Made by a program: the position numbers and the translations under genes. This document shows positions 10,706-19,088 of a stretch of DNA of 40,065 nucleotides, piece by piece. Where the stretch lies: contig NZ_JAMPKJ010000054.1 of NCBI RefSeq assembly GCF_039962115.1, positions 1 through 40,065 on the forward strand. The letters run 5' to 3'. Source of the stretch: Funiculus sociatus GB2-C1 (GTDB lineage: Bacteria > Cyanobacteriota > Cyanobacteriia > Cyanobacteriales > FACHB-T130). The notes under the pieces are model-generated. The model was not told the origin of the DNA. It saw only the letters and a list, made by a program, of their open reading frames with translations, and ran no database searches. How positions within the stretch are numbered: the stretch's first letter is position 1; the number at the start of each line of letters is the position of its first letter.

Positions 10706-11593
10706 GTGAGCAAAGCTATTTTTGAATTGGTTGATGAACTACCAACCAACAACATGACCACGAGAGCGCTACGAGCGCTTGATTTTGTAGTTCCTGGCGA
10801 GTGGCAAAATATAGTTGGATTCGACAACACCATTCGCGCTGTCACCGGAGAAACCGACGCCGCCTTTATTCAGCAAATTGGCGAACGCGCTGTTTATTTG
10901 TATAACGACAAGTCGCAAGGTTATCAACGAGCCATGTGGCTTTATCAAACTGTTGATAATGCAGATAAAGCCTTGGGTGCAGCTGCTCTAGCCAACAAAG
11001 TTGGTGAAAACATTCCCTTTTTGGGACTTTTAAACCGCCTTACTCCCAAAGCTAACAAAGCTCAAGCTATTGATTTGACCATAAAATTAGTAGTTGAGTT
11101 AGTTGCTTTCTGCCAAATCAACGGCATCCCTGGAGACAGCATCGGCGATTTTGTTGCGTCTTTGAGTGATTATAGTGGCGAATCTCTAATGCGGATGGTG
11201 GCGCTGGTTTGCTTTGATGGTCTGGTTCCTCTTGGCCCTGACTTCCTCCTGCAAGCTACTTCCAGCTTAAATCAGACAAATCCCTCAGAATTAGAACAAA
11301 ATCAGACCTATCAGCGCGTCCACGATCTGATTCCAGGTGGCAGTTCTCAAGGTAAGCTAAACTTCATTGGTCAAAGCTTTGATTCAGTCAAAGGCTGGAT
11401 GAGCGGTTTGGTTACTTCTCGCGGTTTGACACCAGAAAAAGTTGTTAACAACCTGCACAATTTTGTAGAAATTTCTAACGACAAGTTAGACTACTTGGGT
11501 GCTTTTCTAGATGTGACAACTAACTACTACGAACACACTGGAACTCAAACCCTGGCTCGTCGTTTGATTGAACGCGCCTCAGCCGAAATTTAA
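10706..11593 (+). CDS. Conserved hypothetical protein, 295 aa
   Basis: The start is GTG at 10706 with AAGGAG at 10694-10699. The protein is soluble and largely helical, with no signal peptide or membrane segment. There is an Ala-rich region (ALGAAALANKVGENIPFLGL) in the middle third and a C-terminal region including TRGLTPEKVVNNLHNFVE-like helices. It does not match any enzyme motif I know. Between the lipoprotein gene and this one lies a heptamer-like tract (TTAGCCATTAGCTAATGACTAAT), and a strong terminator follows. It is probably transcribed alone. Confidence 0.7.
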   Translation: MSKAIFELVDELPTNNMTTRALRALDFVVPGEWQNIVGFDNTIRAVTGETDAAFIQQIGERAVYLYNDKSQGYQRAMWLYQTVDNADKALGAAALANKVGENIPFLGLLNRLTPKANKAQAIDLTIKLVVELVAFCQINGIPGDSIGDFVASLSDYSGESLMRMVALVCFDGLVPLGPDFLLQATSSLNQTNPSELEQNQTYQRVHDLIPGGSSQGKLNFIGQSFDSVKGWMSGLVTSRGLTPEKVVNNLHNFVEISNDKLDYLGAFLDVTTNYYEHTGTQTLARRLIERASAEI

Positions 11594-11625
11594 GCTCGAC
11601 GACTAAAGTCGCGGCTCTCGCGAAC

Positions 11626-11653
11626 AAAGCCCGCCTTCGCGGGCTTTAATTTT
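11626..11653 (+). terminator. Rho-independent terminator
   Basis: A perfect 9-bp stem, AAAGCCCGC (11626-11634) and GCGGGCTTT (11639-11647), has a CTTC loop and is followed by AATTTT. It begins 33 nt after the stop of the preceding gene. The flanking DNA (11596-11700) is rich in further short GC palindromes such as CGCGTTGCGCG and AGCCTAGGCT. Confidence 0.85.
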
Positions 11654-12082
11654 AAGCCTCGCGTTGCGCGGGCGTAGTACGCAAAAGCCTAGGCTCAGGC
11701 AATGTGGGTAAGTAAGTGTCTAGAATAAATTACACAACTTTGCATTGCTACATAAGGGTTTCAAGAGGATTTCATATGTAATTTATTTCGCATATCCACT
11801 TATAGATGCAAGATTGGGATGCACTCTATTTCTTTTTGCTTTAATTTTTGTCAATATTTTGTGATTTATAGCACAGAAATACTTATTCTTAAGAGTATCT
11901 GATAAAGCCGACGTGAGGGGTAGGGGGCGATCTCTTCTCTCCCAATACGGTTTGGATAAGATAAATTGTTTACCGATAACCGTTGTAAAGACGTTCTATC
12001 TTAACGTCTCTACGCCCCCAACCCCATGCCGACTCCAATGCACTATGCGATTGAATCAAAGATTCAAAGGAGATTTACTGTC
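11654..12082. other. 429-nt non-coding region upstream of the Nif11-like gene
   Basis: No gene is seen. It contains an 11-bp inverted repeat, AATAAATTACA (11724-11734) and TGTAATTTATT (11777-11787), enclosing 42 nt. It also contains one copy of a GTAGAGACG-type palindrome at 11985-12013. The promoter of the Nif11-like gene should lie here. Confidence 0.6.
11985..12013 (+). repeat. GTAGAGACGTT-type dispersed palindrome, copy 1
   Basis: GTAAAGACGTT (11985-11995) and AACGTCTCTAC (12003-12013) form an 11-bp stem with one mismatch and a 7-nt loop. A related palindrome lies inside mgdA at 23557-23586. This family is widespread in filamentous cyanobacterial genomes. Confidence 0.75.
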
Positions 12083-12322
12083 ATGGCAATAGAAACTGTT
12101 AGAGAATTTTTGGAAAGCGTAAAACAAGATCAACGATTAAAAGAAAAAGTTAAAGCAGCACAAGAACCAGAAACTTTGGTGGAGATTGCCAAAGAACGTA
12201 GCTATATTTTCTCACCCGAAGAATTAGATACTGCGTTAAGCAATTTGTCGAAGAAGCAAGACGAGTTAGCAGCTTTAGTCAATCCGGGTATCTCACCCCG
12301 GCGACATCTTCATCCAAGGTAA
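12083..12322 (+). CDS. Nif11-domain small protein (Nif11-like leader family)
   Basis: This small protein of 79 residues shows the Nif11 pattern: [20 protein letters not shown], an [13 protein letters not shown] segment, and [10 protein letters not shown]. Nif11 domains occur as leader peptides of ribosomally made natural products and as stand-alone small proteins. The C-terminus ([13 protein letters not shown]) has no double-glycine cleavage site and no cysteines, and no modification or export gene is adjacent, so a peptide-product role is doubtful. The ATG at 12083 is preceded by AAGGAG at a 10-nt spacing. An ATG at 12026 extends the frame but lacks a binding site. The stop codon runs directly into a heptamer-repeat tract. 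Confidence 0.8.
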   Translation: MAIETVREFLESVKQDQRLKEKVKAAQEPETLVEIAKERSYIFSPEELDTALSNLSKKQDELAALVNPGISPRRHLHPR

Positions 12323-12404
12323 TTGGGAATTGGGAATTGGGAATTGGGGATTGGGGATTGGGAATTGGGAAAAATCTTACCCAGTCCCTAGTCCCCAACC
12401 CCCA
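12321..12404. repeat. Bipartite heptamer repeat, locus 1
   Basis: Six to seven GGGAATT/GGGGATT heptamers (12321-12370) are followed by a short spacer and C-rich heptamers (CCCAGTCCCTAGTCCCCAA, about 12380-12400). The tract exactly fills the gap between the convergent Nif11-like and cysQ genes. The order, G-rich then C-rich, is the same at 15113-15253 and 30663-30780. Confidence 0.85.
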
Positions 12405-12405
12405 T

Positions 12406-13278
12406 CTATGCCAAAATTTCTGATGCCTGCTGACAAATTTCTTCGTGACAGTTACCGTTACTAGCTATCAAGCAACCCCATTGATTTACATCCCCTGTGT
12501 TGTACTTCAAAGGGTTGCCATCAACATGAGTAAACTTTCCGCCAGCTTCTGTCAAAATTAACTCAGGTGCAGCCATATCCCAATCTTTGGGAGCAGACTT
12601 TGCAGATAGCGAGATGTAAACATCCGCTGTTTGTTCGATGATAGTAGCAATTTTGCAACCGACGCTGCCCACATAATGTTTATTTTTAAAGGGTAGGTTT
12701 TGCAATAATCGATCGAAGCGATCATCCCGATGGGTACGACTGGCGACTACGGTTAAATCTTCAATCTTGTTGTGTTCGGATACTCGTATTGGCTTTACTT
12801 CCCCATCACGAGTTTCTACAAACGTGCCGCCGCCAATGGTTGCGTAATACAATTTGCCAGCTTCAGGCACTACTACCACTGCCGCGACTGGTCGTCCTGC
12901 ATTGGTTAGGGCAATATGAACGGCGTATTCCCCAGTACGGTCGATAAAGTCTCGCGTACCATCAAGGGGGTCAATAATCCACACCCAAGGTTGAGTAGGT
13001 ATGGGTGTCTGAGATTTATAAGTTTCTTCGCTGAGGTATCCGAAATCTTGGGTACCTAAAGATGCCTGCAAGTTATGCAGAATGTATTGATTTACAGCCA
13101 CATCAGCAGCTGTAACTGGCCCATCTTTTTTGTCTTGAATTTCCAAGTTGCCGACGCTTTGATCGCCGCGATAGTAAGACTGTAGGATATCAGCGGCACC
13201 CCAGCCAACAGTTCGGGCGATCGCTACAATTTCTTCTAGCCCTTCATATTGGTTTTCGCCCAATGATTTTAATGTCAC
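12406..13278 (-). CDS. cysQ: 3'(2'),5'-bisphosphate nucleotidase / inositol-phosphatase family protein
   Basis: This is a Mg-dependent phosphatase of the inositol monophosphatase superfamily. The first metal site [14 protein letters not shown] lies at about 99-112, with the upstream acidic residues in YLSEET. The second signature, [16 protein letters not shown], is near residue 230. The 290-residue length fits CysQ, which removes 3'-phosphoadenosine 5'-phosphate made by sulfate assimilation. An inositol or fructose bisphosphatase activity cannot be excluded from motifs alone. It lies 60 nt downstream of the PfkB kinase on the same strand and may be cotranscribed with it. Confidence 0.85.
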   Translation of the reverse strand: MTLKSLGENQYEGLEEIVAIARTVGWGAADILQSYYRGDQSVGNLEIQDKKDGPVTAADVAVNQYILHNLQASLGTQDFGYLSEETYKSQTPIPTQPWVWIIDPLDGTRDFIDRTGEYAVHIALTNAGRPVAAVVVVPEAGKLYYATIGGGTFVETRDGEVKPIRVSEHNKIEDLTVVASRTHRDDRFDRLLQNLPFKNKHYVGSVGCKIATIIEQTADVYISLSAKSAPKDWDMAAPELILTEAGGKFTHVDGNPLKYNTGDVNQWGCLIASNGNCHEEICQQASEILA

Positions 13279-13338
13279 GTTAGGATTCCTCGACTGTTGG
13301 CAGTTGGTGGGAGGTCAACAAAATTGATTAATCCTTAA

Positions 13339-14202
13339 TTATATGCTGCCTTGCTGCATCCATCGGCGAGTGCCAAAAAATTGACAGGAATGGGAGGCAA
13401 TTTTTGCCGCTAGAGCAATCGCATCTGTAAAATTTTCCTCCAAAATATAATGGCAAAAGGCACCGTGAAAAATGTCACCAGCGCCCAAAGTATCGACAGG
13501 ATTGATTTTGGCAACCTCCACCCAGCCGTTTGTACCTTGCGAAATGTATTGGATCGGTTTTTCGCCATTAGTAATGGCAATATGGGGAATTCCCATTTCT
13601 GATAAATAAGAAAAAACTTCTTCTGTTGTATTACAACCCGGTGGATAAAAATTTGCCGAACAAATGGCGTAATTTACAAAAGGCAATACATTCTCAAATC
13701 CAGGCTTCCAACTGCCGCCGTCTATGACCACGGGAATATAATTTTCTTTGGCTTTTCGGGCAATTTCCTGTCCAACTGCCATTTGATGTCCATCAATGAG
13801 GACGATATTAATCCCTTGCAAGATATTTTTGGGAATGCGATCGCAACAAGCTTGCGTTTTGGTAGCGTTCAACGAAACTACAGCGCGATCGCCTGTCCCT
13901 TGAGTAACGATAATAGAAGATATGGGCGGCGGTTCGTCGTGAGTGGGTGCTAAGTCTATTTGTGTAACAGTATGACTTTCCAAGTCACCCTGGATTAAGC
14001 AATTAATCGGATGACTGCCAACAACACCCAAAAGCGTTGCACCTCCGCCCAAATAACTAAAAGTTACTGCGGCATTAGTAGCAGGCCCACCGGCTGCCAC
14101 AGTATAGTCAGATGCCGCCATTTTTTGATTTTTTTGAGGCAAACCTGCCGTTAAATAAACAAAATCTAAAGTAACTAATCCTACAAAAAGTCCAAGTGCC
14201 AT
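13339..14202 (-). CDS. PfkB-family sugar kinase
   Basis: This is a ribokinase-fold kinase of 287 residues. The substrate-binding signature is near residues 34-48 (AAGGPATNAAVTFSYLG). The C-terminal ATP and catalytic motif is DTLGAGDIFHGAF, with the catalytic Asp in GAGD. The sugar specificity cannot be read. It starts only 22 nt from the divergent rsmI start and is followed by cysQ after 60 nt. It is distinct from the ribokinase at 19.7 kb. Confidence 0.85.
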   Translation of the reverse strand: MALGLFVGLVTLDFVYLTAGLPQKNQKMAASDYTVAAGGPATNAAVTFSYLGGGATLLGVVGSHPINCLIQGDLESHTVTQIDLAPTHDEPPPISSIIVTQGTGDRAVVSLNATKTQACCDRIPKNILQGINIVLIDGHQMAVGQEIARKAKENYIPVVIDGGSWKPGFENVLPFVNYAICSANFYPPGCNTTEEVFSYLSEMGIPHIAITNGEKPIQYISQGTNGWVEVAKINPVDTLGAGDIFHGAFCHYILEENFTDAIALAAKIASHSCQFFGTRRWMQQGSI

Positions 14203-14224
14203 CTAACTTCAGAATTTTGAATAT

Positions 14225-15112
14225 ATGGGAAAAGTAGATAGTCTTCCTATAGCACTTTATGTTGTAGGAACTCCAATTGGCAACCTGGAAGATATGACTT
14301 TTCGGGCGGTGCGAATTTTGCAGGAGGTGGATGCGATCGCAGCTGAAGACACGCGCCACACTGGGAAGCTTTTGCAGCATTTTCAGATAAAAACGCCTCA
14401 AATTAGCTACCACGAACATAACCAAGCACAGCGCATTCCAGAGTTGTTGCAGCAGTTGAAAATGGGGAAAGCGATCGCGCTGGTCACTGACGCTGGGATG
14501 CCAGGAATCTCCGATCCAGGTTACGAACTGGTTAAAGCCTGTATTGAGGCAGAAATGCCCGTAGTTCCTATTCCCGGTTGCACTGCTGTAACAACTGCCC
14601 TAAGTGCGGCTGGATTACCTACAGATAGATTTGTATTTGAAGCCTTTTTACCAGCAAAAGGTGCAGACAGGCAACAACATTTAGAAAGTTTACAAACAGA
14701 AACCAGAACTCTCATATTTTACGAAGCACCCCACCGACTGCGGCAAACATTGCAAGATTTAGCGGTTGTACTAGGAGAAAACCGGAAAATTGTATTAGCC
14801 AGAGAGTTAACAAAGTTGCACGAAGAGTTTTGGCGGGGAACAATTGGGGAAGCAATTCTTCACTATAATCAGCGCGAACCGCAAGGAGAATTTACTCTCG
14901 TCGTCGCTGGTGGTGAGTTGGTAACACCGTTGCTGTCAGAAGAGGCGCTAAAAGCAGAATTACAGCAGCTATTGTATCAAGGAATATCGCGATCACAAGC
15001 TAGTCGCCAATTAGCAAAAGCCACTTCCATCCCTCGCCGCCAAATCTATCAATTAGCTTTAGAAATTCCGGTTATTCCCAACACCGAAGCGGAAACAATA
15101 GAAGAAAGCTAG
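14225..15112 (+). CDS. rsmI: 16S rRNA (cytidine1402-2'-O)-methyltransferase
   Basis: RsmI methylates the 2'-OH of C1402 in the ribosomal decoding centre. The N-terminal LYVVGTPIGNLEDMTFRA, then AEDTRHTGKLL, LVTDAGMPGISDPG and VPIPGCTAVTTALSAAGLPT are hallmark motifs of this tetrapyrrole-methylase-fold family. The 295-residue length is typical. A C-terminal extension (SRSQASRQLAKATSIPRR) resembles the helix-turn-helix tail of the family. The start was chosen because the conserved motif begins 12 residues in. The stop codon abuts a heptamer repeat tract. Confidence 0.95.
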   Translation: MGKVDSLPIALYVVGTPIGNLEDMTFRAVRILQEVDAIAAEDTRHTGKLLQHFQIKTPQISYHEHNQAQRIPELLQQLKMGKAIALVTDAGMPGISDPGYELVKACIEAEMPVVPIPGCTAVTTALSAAGLPTDRFVFEAFLPAKGADRQQHLESLQTETRTLIFYEAPHRLRQTLQDLAVVLGENRKIVLARELTKLHEEFWRGTIGEAILHYNQREPQGEFTLVVAGGELVTPLLSEEALKAELQQLLYQGISRSQASRQLAKATSIPRRQIYQLALEIPVIPNTEAETIEES

Positions 15113-15253
15113 GGGCTGGGGATTGGGGGACTGGGGGCTAGGGACTAGGTACTAGGAAGGAACTGGAAGGGACTAGGTACAATTCTTTCCAATTCCCCAA
15201 TCCCCAATCCCCAATCCCCAATCCCCAATTCCCCAATTCCCCATCCCCCAATT
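15113..15253. repeat. Bipartite heptamer repeat, locus 2
   Basis: G-rich units (GGGGATT, GGGGGCT, GGGACTAG, 15113-15180) are followed by C-rich units (about eight CCCCAAT/TCCCCAA, 15188-15253). The tract begins at the rsmI stop and ends 4 nt before the ATG of the next gene, so it makes up the whole intergenic region. That gene therefore has no purine-rich ribosome binding site. Confidence 0.9.
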
Positions 15254-15257
15254 TAAT

Positions 15258-15965
15258 ATGAAAACTCAATTCTTCTCTGGTTACTTAATTTTTCTAATAA
15301 CACTCACGGGTTGTACTACGTCAACAAAACAGCCAACCTCTTTAAGCACGCCTTCACCCACCACCACGGCGACAACGCCGCCGTCGCCAACTTCCACCCC
15401 AACACCAACATCGGTAAAATTGTCTCCCGTCTCAGCGAACTTTAAAATCTCAGCAGACGGCATAGGCCCTGCCAAAGTGGGGATGACTTTGGGCGAACTA
15501 AAAAAACAGTTGGGAGCGAATGCTGAGTTTAAGGTAATGTCGCCTTATATTGTAGATTTTGATGCGATCGCAGTCAGTCAAAATGGAAAAGTACAATATT
15601 ATATTCTCTACCCAGCTGCAAAACCCCTAACTGACTCCGATAAAATCGAATATTTGCTAACAGAAAATCCCGCTTATCGAACTGAAAAAGGAGTAGGTTC
15701 CGGCACAACACTCAAACAAGCCGAAGCAGCTTACGGAGATGCCACTTTGTCTTACAACACCGCAGTAGAAGGTAGAGAATACGTCAGCTTTGCTAATGAA
15801 CCTGCTAAGAATATTGCCTTCCGCCTTGGTTCCTTTGGAGATAACAGCTTGGTAGGAGTTTATCCCTCAGCATCCGGCGAATTTAACCAAACCAAACAAT
15901 ATAAAGACGACGGCATAATTCGCGCTGTTAGAGTTGATTGCCAGGGTCAAAGCTGCGGTAATTAA
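15258..15965 (+). CDS. Lipoprotein with Thr/Pro-rich linker, function unknown
   Basis: A signal sequence with lipobox LTGC puts a lipid-anchored cysteine at about residue 19. Next comes a low-complexity Thr/Pro/Ser linker of about 35 residues, which probably spans the peptidoglycan, and then a globular domain (ISADGIGPAKVGMTLGELKKQLG onward, written here only in outline). The GPAKVGMTL start of that domain resembles domains found in cyanobacterial periplasmic proteins of unknown role. There are two cysteines near the C-terminus (DCQGQSCGN) that could form a disulfide. The leader is entirely heptamer repeat. The function is not recognised. Confidence 0.75.
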   Translation: MKTQFFSGYLIFLITLTGCTTSTKQPTSLSTPSPTTTATTPPSPTSTPTPTSVKLSPVSANFKISADGIGPAKVGMTLGELKKQLGANAEFKVMSPYIVDFDAIAVSQNGKVQYYILYPAAKPLTDSDKIEYLLTENPAYRTEKGVGSGTTLKQAEAAYGDATLSYNTAVEGREYVSFANEPAKNIAFRLGSFGDNSLVGVYPSASGEFNQTKQYKDDGIIRAVRVDCQGQSCGN

Positions 15966-15992
15966 TAGACCTTAAAAACACCTGAAGATTAA

Positions 15993-16092
15993 AGTCAAGG
16001 GCGAACAAACAACGCCTTTGTATTGGCAGGCATTGTTTGTGTAGCCACACCCTTTAGAGTGTAGGCTGCTCTCATTGGATGCACCCTTGACT
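15993..16092. ncRNA. Branched inverted-repeat structure (candidate structured RNA or MITE)
   Basis: An outer 9-bp stem, AGTCAAGGG (15993-16001) and CCCTTGACT (16084-16092), encloses two further hairpins. The first is ACAAACAACGCCT (16005-16017) with AGGCATTGTTTGT (16028-16040), 13 positions with one mismatch. The second is AGCCACAC (16043-16050) with GTGTAGGCT (16059-16067), with a bulged A. Together they form a closed three-way junction of 100 nt. It lies between two convergent genes. Whether it is transcribed is unknown; a small non-autonomous element is the alternative. Confidence 0.45.
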
Positions 16093-16104
16093 AATAACTA
16101 AGAA

Positions 16105-17181
16105 CTAATGACTAAACACCTCATCAGAAAACATATCTGTCATCGTGCGTAGATAAGGTAACAAAGTTGCCATATCCTCAGGATTTAGGAGATTGTGCAT
16201 TTGCCAACCCATAGTTTGTAGCATTTGTTGCACCAGTCTCCAGCTCACATTCAAGCGAGGGTACAACATCACGCACAAAGGAAACAGTTCTTGCTGCACC
16301 GCTTGCATATTGTCTTGCAAAATGCACAGACATAGATAAACCTGAAACATCTCAGCATCGCGGATACTGGCGGTTTTGACAATGTCTTCACTCAAGTTAC
16401 CGCTGTAGGTGCGATAGTTGGGGTGTTGACGGCAAACTTGGTTACAAACCGCGTGGGCAATCTTGGTGCTGACAGGTAGAAGATTCTGAACTGCTTTGAG
16501 TGCTGGAGAATCCATGTCATGGTTAGCCGCAGCTTCGTAGGCAGCCCGTAGCGGCATATACATGTGGTCATCCATCATTTTTAAGTACGGCATCCACAGC
16601 GCCTGCTCTGGCGGTGAAAGCCACTCAAGTAACATTTGACCCGTGTAATGAAACTGCATACTCACGAAGCCAATCGCGCGAGGATCAACCTTGGTATATT
16701 TCTGTCGCACCCGGCCAAAGTCTGACCCCCCAGACACTGACACACGATGCGCCGTTACTCTCTCAGCATAGCCATCTAGCACTTTTTGAAATAACTCGCG
16801 AGTATCTGCGGCAATTTCCAAGGGATTGATTAAGTCTGGGTTAATACCGTGGCGGCGAATCTCTTGTGATAGGAGCGTTTCCGTCTTAGACCAAGCTCTT
16901 GCACTGGCTAAACTCAAGTTATCTAGGAGCTTTTTAGCCGTTTCAGCTCGACCTTCAGCAGATGTAATTTCTTTTAAACTTTCGTTTTTTCTTAGCTCCT
17001 GAGCATCATAGTCCGCAGTAACAGCAACATAATACTTTCGCGCCCACAAGGCTGCTAGAGAATGCACGTTTGATTTTGTTGATTTGCGGGTAGAGGCGGG
17101 TGAAAAACTTTCAACGAGTTGAGGCTTGGAGGTAGAAACAGGAAGAGACTGAACTTTAGCCGATGCAGATAAGGGGGTCAT
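16105..17181 (-). CDS. Conserved hypothetical protein, 358 aa
   Basis: I do not recognise this protein. The first 45 residues are Ser/Thr/Pro/Lys-rich and look disordered. The rest is a helical, Met/His/Cys-rich domain, with HYTGQMLLEWLSPPEQALWM, MMDDHMYMPLRAAYEAAANH and CNQVCRQHPNYRTY as distinctive stretches. There is no signal peptide or membrane segment. A 640-nt non-coding region precedes it, so it is probably monocistronic. It converges with the lipoprotein gene on a branched inverted repeat. A metal- or cofactor-binding role is only a guess from composition. Confidence 0.7.
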   Translation of the reverse strand: MTPLSASAKVQSLPVSTSKPQLVESFSPASTRKSTKSNVHSLAALWARKYYVAVTADYDAQELRKNESLKEITSAEGRAETAKKLLDNLSLASARAWSKTETLLSQEIRRHGINPDLINPLEIAADTRELFQKVLDGYAERVTAHRVSVSGGSDFGRVRQKYTKVDPRAIGFVSMQFHYTGQMLLEWLSPPEQALWMPYLKMMDDHMYMPLRAAYEAAANHDMDSPALKAVQNLLPVSTKIAHAVCNQVCRQHPNYRTYSGNLSEDIVKTASIRDAEMFQVYLCLCILQDNMQAVQQELFPLCVMLYPRLNVSWRLVQQMLQTMGWQMHNLLNPEDMATLLPYLRTMTDMFSDEVFSH

Positions 17182-17820
17182 AAAACATCCAAAATTATCA
17201 AAAGGTATTCAAATCTACCAATCCCAGCTTTTATGTCTGGAATTCCCCTCGCTATTGGCTTATGGACTTCGCCCATAGCCTTTAGTTATAAAAATCAAGC
17301 CGAGATATAACAGGGAAGACGGTTGGCGTTACACGGAACAAAAAATATTTAATTTGCTACAGACTTTACAAATTCTTTGCAGAATTTCTACAAACTCTTC
17401 ACAAAATTAATTTATCAGTATTTTCCCTGGTTTTTGCAAAAAATAAATCATTATGTATATAAATGTTGACTTATTGTAATGTTTCTCATAAATAAGCTTA
17501 CGCACTTTGTACGTTGACAAAAATACGCAATTACCCATTAGGGGTCAAAAAGGCGATCGCGCCATGCTTTTATCCTCCTTAGCAGGCTGAGCCGGGGAAC
17601 GTAAAAAATCATACCCTCAGCTTAGATTAGAGGCAAGCGATCGCTTCTTCTACCTCTGCCTAGTCATCCCCCGGGGCTAATATCCCCTAGCTGAAATACA
17701 AGGGTAATTAAAACTCAAGCAAAATTTAGGATTTCCCCTCTGAGTCGGTTCAGCACAATTACTAAACTTAGACAACTAAGAGATTTGTAAGGCGGGCATC
17801 GTCTACCTTGCATAGATACA
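17182..17820. other. 639-nt non-coding region
   Basis: The half next to 17181 is AT-rich and should hold the promoter of the 358-aa gene. The half next to 17820 is the 3' side of the nucleoside hydrolase gene. It contains two HIP1 octamers and a small GGGG/CCCC hairpin near 17673-17690. No gene, tRNA or clear terminator was found. Confidence 0.6.
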
Positions 17821-18750
17821 TTAACGCGCCCATTGCTGCAAAATATAATCGTAAAATCGCTGCTTATCCACCTTCTCCATAACGCGAATTTTTCTGCCTC
17901 CAGTTTCCACCTTTGTTCGTCCTTGACTCTTGCCACTTGTGACAATCATTGTCTCCTCTTCCCCCACTTCATAAAACTCCGGATGGGCGAGATATGCTGT
18001 AGCCAAAACATCCCAAAAATAATAATCTTGGGGGATAACCAGTGCATAACATTGTCCTGCCAAATCAGAAACAGGATATTGACGCTGACGGCCCATTTGG
18101 CGCACCACTTCTGATGTCACTGGCACATTATTTGTCAGGTCTAAAGGACACAACATAATCGGGATTGAAGTCTGCCAAACTCGATTCACACCGATAGGGT
18201 CCCAATAGGCATTCCACTCAGCCGAACCATCCTGTCCCGCCTCAATATCTTTGCTAACATTACCAGGAACGTTCAGCGCACCCCCCATCCAGACAATCTC
18301 TTTAATTTTTGATTCAATTTCCCTATCTAAATCTAGTGCAGCGGCTACTGTCGTCAATGGCCCTGTTACCATTAATGTCACTGGTTCTGATGCTTCTTTT
18401 AACATCCGTACCATAAATTCCTGACCAGATTCTTTCACCAAAGGTGTCTCAATTGTTTCTCGTTCATTGAGAATTGGGAAATGATCTACAACGAAAGAAT
18501 CGCGGCGAAAAAGTCGCGGAAACGGATTAATTCCCCGCACCGTACTTTCTGCCACTGGCACATCAGAACATCCCATTAAATCTAGAATTTTGCGCGTTGC
18601 ACTCACAGCAGGTTCAACATAGCAATCAGCTGGCGTGACGATGATACCGAGTGGTTGCACATTCTCCATCGTCATCAGCAGCATCGTGGCGAGATAATCA
18701 TCAACGCCGCCATCATGATCCATTAATACGAGTTGTTTTGACATAGACAT
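17821..18750 (-). CDS. Inosine-uridine-preferring nucleoside hydrolase family protein
   Basis: It cleaves the N-glycosidic bond of nucleosides to base and ribose. The calcium-binding DxDxGxDD motif appears as DHDGGVDD at residues 11-18; a His replaces the more common Thr at position 2. Later signatures include VTLMVTGPLTTVAAAL, IVWMGGALNVPGNV and AEWNAYWDP, which fit the family active site. The 309-residue length is normal. Its neighbours are a cytosine deaminase (divergent) and a ribokinase, which can process the released base and ribose. Substrate preference cannot be read from sequence. Confidence 0.9.
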   Translation of the reverse strand: MSMSKQLVLMDHDGGVDDYLATMLLMTMENVQPLGIIVTPADCYVEPAVSATRKILDLMGCSDVPVAESTVRGINPFPRLFRRDSFVVDHFPILNERETIETPLVKESGQEFMVRMLKEASEPVTLMVTGPLTTVAAALDLDREIESKIKEIVWMGGALNVPGNVSKDIEAGQDGSAEWNAYWDPIGVNRVWQTSIPIMLCPLDLTNNVPVTSEVVRQMGRQRQYPVSDLAGQCYALVIPQDYYFWDVLATAYLAHPEFYEVGEEETMIVTSGKSQGRTKVETGGRKIRVMEKVDKQRFYDYILQQWAR

Positions 18751-19088
18751 TTGCTTGAATTAAGCCGAGAATCATCTATCTTGGTGAAGCGTTTCCCGAA
18801 AATATTCACCTTCTACTCTATATCGGTAAAGTAGCCCCGGATACCTGTCAGAGAAGTTTAAGTCTTACCTTAGTGAAAGAGGAAGCGCATTGGTGTAAAA
18901 TTTTTGATAGATTGGCAATCTGTCGTTTAGAGGCTGCAATGAGAACTTCTCTCCAGTTGCAGCCTCATCTACACTATTAGCCACTCCTCCAGATGTTTAA
19001 AACTGGAGGACGAAGATATCAAAAACTTGAGCGATCGCGTTTCCAAGCAGTATCCTTAAAAAAAACTAACTGTGAGAAGTGAAGCCTT
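18751..19088. promoter_or_regulatory. Divergent leader region with several hairpins
   Basis: This 338-nt spacer drives the nucleoside hydrolase (minus) and the deaminase (plus). It contains GGTGAA/TTCACC (18783-18788, 18805-18810) and AGATTG/CAATCT (18909-18914, 18916-18921). It also has a perfect 10-bp pair GAGGCTGCAA/TTGCAGCCTC (18930-18939, 18957-18966) and an 8-bp pair TCCTCCAG/CTGGAGGA (18985-18992, 19003-19010). The last two lie within 160 nt of the deaminase ATG and could form a structured leader. No known riboswitch was recognised. Confidence 0.5.
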
